Of a stretch of DNA of 64,000 nucleotides, positions 1 through 10,142 are shown in pieces (position 1 is the stretch's first letter; each line of letters starts with the position of its first letter). The position numbers were made by a program, and so were the translations under genes. The stretch lies in assembly GCA_022496205.1 (NCBI GenBank), contig WTXD01000042.1, positions 167,078 to 231,077 on the forward strand, given 5' to 3'. The notes below the pieces were generated by a model. The model worked only from the letters and a program-made list of their open reading frames with translations. It was not told the origin of the DNA and ran no database searches. The DNA is from Gloeopeniophorella convolvens. Taxonomy: Eukaryota; Basidiomycota; Agaricomycetes; Russulales.

Positions 1-829
1 CAACAGTGAGGTCTTCGTCTTGGAAGTCCACGAGGACTTGTCGCGCTTTCTTGTCGACATCTCTCGTTACCCGCAGATCTATCAGCGGCACTACCAAGTT
101 GTCAGTGCGTCCTGTCTGATTCTGCGTACCTCCATGCTGTGTGCCCTGTTGCATCTGTTGCGTCTGTTGTCCCTTGACTAGTGCATCTTGGTAGTTGTTT
201 GCTGTTGTCTCGAGGTGTTTTGACGAGTCTGACATCTTGTCCATGTTGCTGTTGAATGCCTGTATTGTTCCTTGTATGTTGAGTGCGGCCTGTTCGATGC
301 TCTGCGTCGCTGTCATCATTCCGTTCTGTGTGTTGTGCGTGGCACTCAGCTTGTCGGTTATCTCCACCAGCTTTCCCCCCATTGCTTTCCCTATCTCATC
401 AATGGCTCGGAGTATGTTGTCACTCATGTGCGCGATGCAGTTCTTGGTTTTGGCCGTGGCCGACTCCATGGCGCTGCTGATGTTGTGTGTTTCTTTGTTG
501 AGCTCTTGGATGTGCTTGACCAACTCGGCAACGTGGGCCAGGGTTGTTTTGGCCGTTACCTCTGTGGCATGTAGGTCTGTTGCGAGTACTACTGCTGCGA
601 GGAGTGAGTCTGCGTCACTCTGGAAGTCGACTGACAGGATTTTGTGTGTGGCGAGGAATTTCCTCGCGCTGATATATTTCGCGTTCATGATTGGCTGTGT
701 CACCGCAACTGTTGTCGGCGTGCTATTCACGTTCGTCGGTGTGGACACTCTCCGGTTGTATCGCGTGGTTCTCTCGGTTGGTGGCATGATGCTGGGTGCT
801 ACACCCATCTCATCACCTCCTGCCGGCAT
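1..829 (-). CDS. Coiled-coil ORF1/gag-like retroelement protein, N-terminal part, runs off left edge
   Basis: An uninterrupted minus-strand frame of about 276 codons begins with an ATG at 829 and is still open at base 1, so only the N-terminal part is present. The first 60 residues are rich in Thr, Pro and Arg. The middle (roughly residues 70-230) is a long polar helix with regular hydrophobic spacing, likely a coiled coil. Next comes a Gln-rich stretch (roughly 230-250), then a segment near the edge containing ARQVLVDF. That order and the RQVL-type motif resemble ORF1 of fungal Tad-like non-LTR elements, but an LTR-element gag is also possible. No zinc knuckle is reached inside the window. 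The plus-strand frame over the same bases is a hydrophobic mirror and is not a gene. The coding status is fairly safe; the family is inference. Confidence 0.6.
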   Translation of the reverse strand, partial: MPAGGDEMGVAPSIMPPTERTTRYNRRVSTPTNVNSTPTTVAVTQPIMNAKYISARKFLATHKILSVDFQSDADSLLAAVVLATDLHATEVTAKTTLAHVAELVKHIQELNKETHNISSAMESATAKTKNCIAHMSDNILRAIDEIGKAMGGKLVEITDKLSATHNTQNGMMTATQSIEQAALNIQGTIQAFNSNMDKMSDSSKHLETTANNYQDALVKGQQTQQMQQGTQHGGTQNQTGRTDNLVVPLIDLRVTRDVDKKARQVLVDFQDEDLTV

Positions 830-1955
830 GTCTTCAATCTGTGCGTTGATACCCCAAGGCCGGGCCTATCGGTGCCCAAACAAGGTAAGTAGCAGGCCGC
901 GTAGGGGGAACTAACCATAAGACCCGTTGACCGAGGCCCCGACGGTAGGACCGAGCGTGCCGCAATGGGCCGAGGTGTCCGAGCGAGTCAGCCGAGCGGC
1001 CGGCGAGAAGTAGTGAATCGAATGCGTCCAGGGCTTCGGCCCTAACACTAAACAAGTCTGAACAGCAAAATGAGAGGTGAACTGCCCCGGCGGGGGACTT
1101 TCTTGTTGGAATCAGAGTACAGTAAGGTGTTTTTATACAAAGGGCAAGCCTCTAACCGCAGGCTGCACACAGGAATCTCCTCAATCACCATCCTCTAACC
1201 CGATCCACAATCTGAACCCAAATACCGCTTAACCGACGCTTGTACTGAGTCGAAACAGCCGTCTTGAGCCCGGCCGAGGTTCCGGGGCTTTGGCCGAGGT
1301 TTCCAAGCGATCAGCCGAGCCTTTTGAGGGCTAGGGGCCTCGGTTCTGATTGCGCTCCAGCCAGAGACTTTGGTAAGCTACTCGGACACTGTGCAGAGTC
1401 GCGGTCCACGAGCGCAGGGACTCCAGGGCTGTAACTGAGGTGGAACTGAGGGCCGAGGAGTTGGAACTAACCAGAACTAAAGGGACTTAGCTGGGCTCGA
1501 GTGCCAGGTCATGGAATCACAAAATCGGTCCACAACAGAGGGTATATGCTCCAGCAGTGTATCAGCGTTCCTTTCTCTCGTTGTCGAGCTTCTTCGGCTC
1601 ATGCAGTGATACAGCATGTGTATGTATAATAGAAGTGGTGTTTAAGTGTATCCTAGCTGCCTGCACCTCAATTAGCATGGACGACGAGTCGTGTCCGCTT
1701 TTGTGGTGGTGGTTGCCAAGAAAGGAAGTCCCTCGTCAATAGTTATCTCACACTGATCCCATTAGACCGGTATATATAAAGATGTTGCAGAATCTTATCC
1801 ACTAGAAGGGCACAAAAGATATCTAATCTGTACTATATACACTCCTCCTGGGATCGCCGTGGCCACCCTTAGCTCATCATTGCTGTTGCCATTCATCTTG
1901 TGCGTGCTGCCCATTGGTGCTTGCCACCAGCTGCAAGTTCTGTCACACATGCAAC
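830..1955. other. Non-coding stretch upstream of the ORF1/gag-like gene
   Basis: The first 650 bases are GC-rich and contain repeated GGCCGAGG-like words around 975-1330, compatible with a 5' untranslated region of the leftward element. From about 1500 the base composition becomes ordinary. I see no convincing gene; the 61-codon frame at 1557-1742 has no recognisable features. Confidence 0.4.
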
Positions 1956-2436
1956 TGTTGAGACAGACAGTGTCCTGGCCGCTCTGATTAGATTAGATAT
2001 GGACCTAATGATCAAGGACTATCTTATCTTGTGTACATAATGTTCTAGACTTAAGGCTGTGCTCAGCCCCACATTCGTTTCCATGTTCTGGACTATTCTA
2101 GGGCATTCTATGACCCACCTTGTACTCCGGTACCCACTCTTACTCTATTTCATGTGGGTCTCCTAGGCTTCCTAAGCATTGTTTATCACATGCTATTGTC
2201 GCTCCTTACTTGTATAAAAAGGACCTCCTCTTTCACCTTTGTAGCCTCAGTCTTTTGACCTTCTCTGACTGAGGCAAGTACACTTACGCTCCTTTCTACT
2301 TTCTTATACTTACACTACCTTACAGCCTCACTCTGTGTCCTTCAGGTATTGTTGTAATCAAGTCTTTTGACCTTCTCTGACTAAGCGTCACTCTGTGTCC
2401 TTCAGTTGTCACTCCACCCTCTGCTGCGCTTCAACA
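1956..2436 (+). mobile_element. Solo LTR, family A (Copia type), TSD GCAAC
   Basis: The sequence begins TGTTGAGAC and ends CTTCAACA, matching the LTRs of the full Copia element at 49831-55988. It is flanked on both sides by GCAAC (1951-1955 and 2437-2441), a clean 5-bp target duplication. No internal region is present, so it is a solo LTR left by LTR-LTR recombination. A TATA-like run (TATAAAAAGGACC) lies near 2213, as expected for the LTR promoter. Confidence 0.93.
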
Positions 2437-2602
2437 GCAACTGCCCTCCGTGCTGCATTGTTGTGGTGCTGCTTGCTCCGAACGAGCCTCTGTTGCAGGC
2501 TCAATACCTCCATATGTTGCATGTTGCCACTGCTGTAAGTTTGTTGTGAGTGTGCTGACTTCCCCTGAGCACATTAGACAAGGGCAGGGCTCACCCCACC
2601 GC

Positions 2603-3748
2603 TGTCACGAACACTAGGGCTTCAAGGAGGTTGAGATGCTTAAAACACTTGAGTGAACTCAGCCCTACTAGTAAACACCCTATGTGTTGCCCACAATGCA
2701 ATGCATACCACTCACATTATGTTGAAGCGCAGCAAGGGGTGGAGTGACAACTGAAGGACACAAAGTGACGCTCAGTCAGAGAAGGTCAAAAGACTAATAC
2801 ATTAGTGCAATACCTGAAGGACACAAAGTGACGCTGTAAGGTAAAGTAAGCATAAGGTAGAAGTGAAAGGAGCAGTAGTGTACTTGCCTCAGTCAGAGAA
2901 GGTCAAAAGACTGAGGCTACAAAGGCAAAGAAAGAGGTCCTTATATACTGTAAGGAACGACAGATAGCATGTGATAAACACTGCTTAGAAAGCCTAGGAG
3001 ACCCACATGAAACAGAGTAAGAGTAGGTACTGGAGTACAGGGTGGGTCATGGAATGCCCTAGAAGAGTCCGGAACATGGAAATGAATGTGGGGCTGAACA
3101 CAGCCTTAAGTCTAGAACATTATGTATGCAAGATAAGATAGTCCTTGATCATTAGGTCCATATCTAATCTAATCAGAGCTGCCAGGACACTGTCCGTCTC
3201 AACACATTATAACTATAAGTCTAAATGCATCATGTGACCCTTCACCCCCATTCCTCACCCTACTCCCTAATGGCCAACTCACCCTGAAATACCCCCAAGA
3301 TCCCAGACTAGGGATCACTCAGAACGGCCATATTACTCATCCCAAAGTAACCAGAACCTTGATCAAGGTGAAACACTTCATGCATCCTCTTTGGGACTCT
3401 GATCATCAAGAACTCCATAGGGCCTCAAGCCCCACTCTGTGATGGAATCTAAGAAGTGTATCAGAGAGGAGAGGTTATGGGAAATCCCCTCTGGAATCCC
3501 CATCAGTAATTAGACCAGATCTGTCTGGGGGATCTCCAGTAGTATATAAGACCCCCATGTATCGCCCAGTGGTCCTCAGACTGTCCATCTGTTGCACTCT
3601 CATCTGTACCTAGCACTGTAATAGCACTGTTAGTGTGTTCCCCCTCGTTTCTGCAATACTTGCAGCTTATCTTCTGTTCCCCCCCTTGTAATGCTCTCCA
3701 AACCCTCTACTATCCTCTCTGCGTGCACTCCGCAAGTGAGTCCTGACA
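2603..3748 (+). mobile_element. LTR family C, interrupted by a family A solo LTR
   Basis: The left part starts TGTCACGAACACTAGGGC and the right part ends GTGAGTCCTGACA, matching the other family C LTRs at 14989, 28563 and 35533. Bases 2720-3204 are a nested family A LTR and removing it restores continuity. A TATATAAGACCCCC promoter-like run lies near 3544. The flanks (ACCGC and TCCAT) are not a target duplication, so this copy may be a recombinant or an eroded element end. Confidence 0.88.
2720..3204 (-). mobile_element. Solo LTR, family A, nested in LTR C, TSD CATTA
   Basis: Read on the minus strand it has the same TGTTGAGAC...CTTCAACA structure as the Copia LTR. It is flanked by CATTA at 2715-2719 and 3205-3209. 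It is inserted in an LTR of family C, so it is younger than that LTR. Confidence 0.93.
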
Positions 3749-4206
3749 TCCATTAGCCATAATGACAGAATAGGCAACTTATTGCCTTAAAAAGCTGCTG
3801 TTGTAAGCAATGGCAACTCGGCCTGGAGACGGTGACGATGTCAAGGATGTTTTTGATCATGAGCAATGACCATCAAATGGTCATTTGCGACCAGGTCTGC
3901 TGATGCAATGTGAGCGTGAGTATGACTTAGCGTGTACAAAATGATGAGAGCCCAGGCCGAAGTGCCTGGGCTGGTGCGAAAGTGTAAAGTAGGAATGACC
4001 AGAGTCTGCTGATATGCTGCTTAGGTGCATAGGGCATATATTGGTATAATTTACGCATTTCAGCGACTCTATGCAAGTCACCAGCACGACGCGGAACTCA
4101 CACTTCGCAGTCTGGACTGCATTGGCTCACAAGTAGCATTGGCGGTCACGTTCACTCGCTGTGTGGACTCTCCAAGTCGTTCGGCTGGTTGGGCTTCGGT
4201 GCAACT
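3749..4206. other. Unassigned sequence between LTRs
   Basis: About 460 bases without a recognisable gene. The small frames here lack start context, introns or motifs, and no second copy was noticed in the window. Confidence 0.4.
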
Positions 4207-4702
4207 TGTTGAGATCGACAGGACTCAGGACAGGAAGGACATCTCTGATTAGATTAGATAAGGGACTCGGTGATCTGTGAGCTATCTGATCTACAATGTA
4301 TATGACATCACTTTGTTCTAGCCCCTAAGGCTGTACCTACTCTCGTTCCTGTTCTAGATTCTTCCAGGCTCTTCCATGACCCATATGCAGTTCTGGTTGA
4401 CCCACCTGCAGTTCCGATCGACCCACTTTAGTTCCGCTTTCACATGGGTCTCTGGTTATCACATGTTGCTGTTGTTTATCACATGTAAACCACACTCCTT
4501 TTGTGTATATAAAGGACACTGTTTTCGCCCTTGTAGCCTCAGTCTGTTGACTTCACTGACTGAGGCAAGTACTTTACTTCCGGTACTTCCGGACTTGCGC
4601 TTGCCTAGGTATTGTGCCAATGATATTTAGTCTGTTGACTTCACTGACTGAGCTTTGCTCTTGCTTGCCTAGTTGGCACCCTGTTTCTGCTGTGCTTCAA
4701 CA
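4207..4702 (+). mobile_element. LTR, family A2 (divergent Copia-type), no TSD
   Basis: It starts TGTTGAGATCGACAGG and ends TGTGCTTCAACA, matching copies at 9639, 36811 and 63597. A2 shares both ends and overall layout with family A but differs through most of the body. A TATATAAAGGACAC promoter-like run is at about 4506. Flanks CAACT and ACACA differ, so no target duplication is visible. Confidence 0.88.
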
Positions 4703-4927
4703 ACACAATTACTGTTGACTGTTGTCCCCCTTTCTGTTAACTATCCGACTCCACTATCTCTTCTACAAAAACCTCCCCATCTTACTCCTTGCTTACCATG
4801 CTTACTGGTCTTATCTTCCTTATCTTAAGATTTTCCACTCTTAGAGCTAAATTTAGGCCTGCTTGCAGCCATCTTACAGCCCCTAGCTTATCTGGGTCTT
4901 CTGCCCTGCTTCTGCCTTCCTTACCAA

Positions 4928-6266
4928 CGAGGGTATTTCCCATGGCTTTGCCACTTCACAGGTATGGTCTGGCAGGGGAATGTGGCTCTTACTTGTACTA
5001 CTTATAATACACTCTGTGCACATTACATATAACAACTCTGACTGTTGGAGCCAAATCTGGCATGGACGCCTTTGCTATCATTGTGGCCCATACCATTAGA
5101 ACATTACACCCAGTAGTGCGTACTGTTCGACATGGCAGGTCAACCGGTTGCCGGTCACCTCGGCAGCAACAGTGGCAAAAGTGCATCGACAGTACACCAC
5201 ATACTGCACTATAGAAAGATTAAAGGAGAGGGCGCAACTGGTTGTTGCGTCCGCCGGCCCGCAAACGTTGCATGTCAGGGCACACACCATTAGGATACAA
5301 TGCAACAAAATGCCATAGCATCGCACAGCGACCGTGCACTCATCCAAGGCGCATGCATGGTTCTAGGTTGGCAGGTGTGGCTTCTTGCCATGCCCGCATC
5401 GCTTCATGTTGGTGTGTGCCATGCGAGACAGCACTGCATCGTGTCGAGGTGTTGAGTGGGCGAGCACAGGGACCATCCTATAGCCATGTGCACTGTATAC
5501 TGTGGCATGCGCTGGGGCAATGCGGTCGGTCACCACGTGTCAGTGATCAGCGACAATATGGGTCGCGTGTAGATGCAGTCATGCACACTGCATCATAGGG
5601 CGAGTAAAGGGGTGGGCGCGACTGGTTGTCGTGCCTGTTGGGCATGCGCCTCCTGTTGCAGCATGCATCATGAGTGCCGGCCCTGTGCCCTGTGCTATGT
5701 CGACTCTTGCAGTCTTGCTATTGCAGGCAGTGTGGGCATAGTTGGCAGGGAGCAGCACACTAACGCGACAGGGGTTGGAGAATGGAATGGCGATGATGTG
5801 TGTAGCACAATATGGATGGGGTACAGGACAGAGAGGGTGGTGAGAATCAAAGCATAGATGTGCTACGCACACCTCACTACCGGCACTCCACATTAGGCCA
5901 GCGCCCACGGTTCCCCGTCCCATCTTCGCGCAATAAAATCTGCGTGAGCGGAGATGGTACGGGGTGGTGTAGGGGCACGGGTATGGCAAAGAGCATGGGC
6001 GAGGGTGTGGTGCACGGCTGGTCCAATGATAGCGACGGGTGAGGCTTGTGGAGGGCGGGGGCAAGCTCAGCAAGCATGCTGCACAACAGGGAGATCTGAG
6101 TTGCGGGCGAAATGCGGAGGGTGATGCGAGCAGCACGGGAGCGTGGCGTGGGACTTTTTCCTTGGGTGTGGGACTTTTTGGCAGGGCGCGCGACTCTCTG
6201 TGGCCGCGAAACTTTTCATTGGCTACAACGTGCAATTCCCACACCCTTTGCTCCTTTCTTTTTAGA
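4928..6266 (-). mobile_element. Non-autonomous Helitron (Hel1)
   Basis: On the minus strand the element begins TCTAAAAAGAAAGGAGC, preceded by A. It ends with a short hairpin (GTGGC loop GCCAT), then GGGAAATACCCTCG followed by T, which fits insertion between A and T. Both ends match those of the Rep-helicase element at 10537-16695, and the body matches 16696-17194. It contains no Rep or helicase frame; the open frames over 5.2-6.2 kb are low-complexity. The terminal CTCG differs from the usual CTRR. Classification rests mainly on sharing ends with the coding Helitron. Confidence 0.75.
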
Positions 6267-7828
6267 TGTCTTGTATCACTTGAGTCATTAAAGCTTGCTC
6301 AACCATGCTATTTTACCATAACAAGTCTGAGGGCACCATGCCACCCCACTGACAATATACCCACACCATAGCTTATGATAATGATACTATACAATGCATA
6401 CACACACCTACATGCTCTACACAGCACACATGACTATACGCCCTCAGGCGTGCGGAACCCGCCCTTAAGCACATCTGCCACACCACGTGCAAGCTGGGGC
6501 AATACGCTGTTCACACCCGGTAACACCCCGAGCGCCGCTGTCTCTGCCGCCATGCACATACCCGCCATACCACGGTGCCCGCACCATGCTCGCGCACCCA
6601 GAAGTGCACATCGCGCCTGCACAGCTCGGGCATGCACACCACGGTGGCACCCGCAAAGCTCCAAGGTGTGCCCATGTGGGCGCAGCGCACGCTGACGACG
6701 ACAACGGGACCCAGTGCGTGTTAATGAATGCAGCGCATATGAGCGCGGCAAGCGCGGGCGCAGGGCACACCTTGTGCGTAGCACAGTGCAACGTGGTGGC
6801 GCCGAGCATATAGGAGAGGAGCGTGGGCAGGAGTGTGTGCAGCGCGTAGTTGGCTGGGCTATGCAGTGGTGGGTCTGGTTGTGCTGGTCGTGGTGGCATG
6901 GGGAGGGGTGTGAGCAGTGTGGGGTGTGTACATTGTTCTGCGGAAAATCGTGGGAGAGGTCGAGGGCTGGGGATGTCAGGAGAGTGCAGGGAGACGTGGG
7001 GGGGAGGGGTGGGTGATGCAAGGGCAAGGGCGAGGGCAAGGGAGGAGTGCAGTGAGTGAGCTGCGTGCTGTGTATCAAGTAGCTACGCACCTTACATTGC
7101 ACCGAAGTCTTGTGGCAATGATCCGGTGACGGCAGATGGAGGGCACGGGGAAAGGCAGTGATGGCGGCAGGTAGCAGCGGGAGTGATGGTGATAAGGATG
7201 GGGAGCGACGCCGGAGGCCTACAATGTGGTAGAAGTCAGCGAGTTCGACAAGAGAAGCACTTACATGGGAACATGAGCCATGTTCAACAGCTCAGGGACC
7301 GGGTCGGAGAGTGGACAGGAAGGTTAAAGGAGGGAGGCGGCGAGCTTGTCGGTGAGGACAGCGGTGAACTCGCCAAGGTCAACTCAGGCCCAGAAATGAC
7401 CAAGTCAAATCGACTTAGGTGCGTGACAATGTGGGACGTGCATGTGAACTACCTGGCCGAACCCGGTGTCATGCAACCTTTGCAGCGCGTGCTGCCTCGT
7501 CACTTCACAGTCTTCTCCTCCCTCCATCTTCCCCCATTTTCCCTCTCCCGTTTCCTCTTCCCTCTCCCTCCTGCAGTACCTGCAAGCCAAGGTTTGTATA
7601 GGATGGAACTGGGCACAGGAGTGAGTGTTCAGCATGTCCTACACGGTTTTGCTGACTTTGCTATTAGTACAACACTTTGCTGGCTTGCTGCTGCCTCGCC
7701 TCCCTCCCTCTCTCTTAGCTCTTAGTCCTCTGGCTGATATAAGGTATATCTTCTCACTCTTTCATGCACCATTGTTGACTCCATTGAGTAGCAGACTCCT
7801 TGGTTCCTGGCTGGATGACTTGTGATTG
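6267..7828. other. GC-rich non-coding DNA, no recognised gene
   Basis: The sequence is rich in GTG/CAC runs and gives overlapping open frames on both strands (for example 6434-7102 minus). Their products are His-, Cys- and Arg-rich without any domain, which is what skewed composition produces by chance. A polypyrimidine run lies at 7510-7570. I see no gene here. Confidence 0.5.
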
Positions 7829-7872
7829 AGGGTTAGAGTTAGGTCTTTAGGGTGGGTTAGGGTTAGGGTTAG
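7829..7872 (+). repeat. Interstitial telomere-like TTAGGG repeats
   Basis: Degenerate GGGTTAG-type repeats run through this stretch and include three near-perfect GGGTTA units in 7854-7872. TTAGGG is the usual telomeric repeat of filamentous basidiomycetes, so this is an interstitial telomere-like tract next to AT-richer sequence. Confidence 0.75.
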
Positions 7873-8339
7873 TATTAGTTACTTTAGTGTAGAATGTTAG
7901 TAGTGTATATTGGAATATCAGCTCCTTTCTCATTGCTTTTATATCATAGTATGATCACCTTTTGACTAGCTTATTCATGTCTTATTATGTGCCTTATCTT
8001 TGAGAGTTCTTTTAAAGATGCTAATAAGATGTAGGTCTTATGACTAGTGTGGCAATTTAGACGGATAAGGACAAAATAAGCCCAGTTTCCAATAATAACT
8101 TATTAAGATCTTATTTCCTACTATAAGAGGGGGAGGTTTTTGTAGAGCACCCCCATATCATCCATAACACAGATGGAACCTGAAATCAATCCGGTTATAT
8201 CACTCATTACACTGAGTTTGATGTCTCGCTAAAGGAAAATCACATTTCCAGTGTTTCTACATTTCCAGTATCAGAGGAGAATGTATCATCCCTGGATTTC
8301 CCTGGCTGCGACTGTTTCAACCCCTGATCTTGTGGGGTG
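7873..8339. other. AT-rich lead-in to the degenerate Ty3 element
   Basis: AT-rich sequence with no open frame of note. The word GGGGGAGGTTTTTGTAGAG at about 8129 has a near inverse complement at about 4753, so part of this may be an eroded LTR or untranslated region of the Ty3 element that follows. Confidence 0.35.
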
Positions 8340-8893
8340 AACAGCGAGTCGTAGACGACTTCCATCCCATCACTCTTTCCACTTCAGACGCATCCTCATG
8401 GAAACCGACACTGACGACATTCTGAGCAGGAGCATGTGTATTAAACATACATTCCATCTCAGAGTGGGAAGAGGAGGCACGTGTCAATGTCCAACTTTAC
8501 CTACAAGGGGTTGAACCCTTAGACCTAGAAACAGAGGACAAAATTTATTATGGATCGCCACCAGAACTTGTCGACGAGGTTCACCTCCTCCGAGTTACTC
8601 AGGTGCAGCGACTTGTAGAAGCAGCACTAGATCCAAGTAAAATGAAACCCGATCCCATTCCCCCACACTACTGACGCTTCGATAAAGTCTTCAGCAAAGA
8701 GGCAGTGCAGAGATTCCTGAAGTCACGACCATGGGATCATCTCATTGACCTAAAAGACGATGCACCACCTTCACTCCCGTGTAAAATCTATCCCTTGTCC
8801 CCGGCCGAGCAGACTGCACTCGAATCCTTTCTTGATAAACATCTAAAGAAAGGGTACATTCAACCGTCTAGCTCCCCCTATGCTTCTCCCTTC

Positions 8894-9162
8894 TGTGAGA
8901 TGGGAACCTCAGTCGGAACATAGAGAACAACTCTATTAGATATCTACCTGTGAGATGGGAACTAAGGTAGAGTTAGATGGGAGTGATTATAGAGTGAATG
9001 ACTATGGCTTACCCTCAGTCGGAACGTAGAGAATGACTGAGGGAAGTGGAACGCAGACAGCGCGAGTTCGGTATTCGAGATTATGTAAGCGAGTGTAGAG
9101 TGTTCGAACGGAGCGAGATGTATAGTACAATAATTCTCTTATTTACTACAACGATTCCAACA
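8894..9162. mobile_element. Very short solo LTR (269 bp), TSD CCTTC
   Basis: It begins TGTGAGATGGGAACC and ends GATTCCAACA, giving TG..CA termini. Both flanks read CCTTC (8889-8893 and 9163-9167). Removing the insert and one duplication restores the RT frame of the host Ty3 element across the site. The words CTGTGAGATGGGAAC and CTCAGTCGGAAC occur twice inside. The TG..CA ends plus a 5-bp duplication point to an LTR; no full element of this family is in the window. Confidence 0.78.
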
Positions 9163-9638
9163 CCTTCTTCTTTGTTAAAAAGAAGGATGGAAAACTTTGA
9201 CCTGTGCAGGACTATTGCCAGCTGAACGCCTACACAGTGAAGAATCATTACCCTCTTCCACTCATTGAAGAAATCCTCCATAAACTCCAGACCGCCCGAC
9301 TCTACACAAAGTTCGACGTACGATGGGGATACAACAATATCCACATCAAAGAAGGCGACCAATGGAAAGCTATGTTCAAAACAAACCACGGTTTCTTTGA
9401 ACCCATGGTCATGTACTTCGGAATTACAAATTCCCCATCAACATTCCAGACAATGATGAACAAACTGTTCAAAGATGAGATTGACTCAGGTCTTGTCTTC
9501 ATCTATATGGATGATATCCTCATTGCGACCCCCAACGACCCAGACCTTCACTGATGCATGGTCGAATGAGTACTTCAGAAACTCCTTGACAATGATCTCT
9601 ACCTAAAGCCAGAAAAGTGTACCTTCAAGAGCACAAAG

Positions 9639-10142
9639 TGTTGAAGCGCAGCAGAAATAGGGTGCCAACTAGGCAAGCAAGAGCAAAGCTCAGTCAGTGA
9701 AGTCAACAGACTGAATGTCATTGGCACAATATCTAGGCAAGCAAGAGCAAAGCTAAAGTAACTAGATAAGCGCAAGTCCGGAAGTACTGGAAGTAAAGTA
9801 CTTGCCTCAGTCAGTGAAGTCAACAGACTGAGGCTACAAGGGCAAAAACAGTGTCCTTTATATACACAAAAGGAGTGTGGTTTGCATGTGATAAACAACA
9901 GCAACATGTGATAACCAGAGACCTATGTGAAAGTGGAACTAAAGTAGGTCAACTGGAACTGCATGTGGGTCATGGAAGAGCCCAGAAGAATCTAGAACAG
10001 GAACGAAAGTAGGTACAGCCATAGGGGCTAGAATAAAATGATGTCATATATATTGTAGATCAGATAGCTCGCAGATCACCAAGTCCCTTATCTAATCTAA
10101 TCAGAGATATTCTTCCTGTCCTGAGTCCTGTCCGTCTCAACA
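9639..10142 (-). mobile_element. Solo LTR, family A2, TSD CAAAG
   Basis: Minus-strand copy with TGTTGAGACGGAC...GCTTCAACA ends, flanked by CAAAG at 9634-9638 and 10143-10147. It splits the RT coding region of the degenerate Ty3 element, which continues directly on the far side. Confidence 0.93.

Noticed and set aside
195..914. 240-codon plus-strand frame of hydrophobic residues
   Set aside because: It is the reverse of a better minus-strand coiled-coil protein frame that is open to the window edge.
4376..4630. Repeated 84-130 codon proteins within LTRs (also at 9599, 37002)
   Set aside because: They are frames across the A2 LTR sequence and recur because the LTR recurs.
5579..6244. 221-codon minus frame in the non-autonomous Helitron
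   Set aside because: No motif, low-complexity, and no sign of it in the sister Helitron copy.
6434..7102. 222-codon minus frame
   Set aside because: Overlaps several equally long frames on both strands in GC-skewed DNA; the product is low-complexity His/Cys/Arg/Pro sequence.
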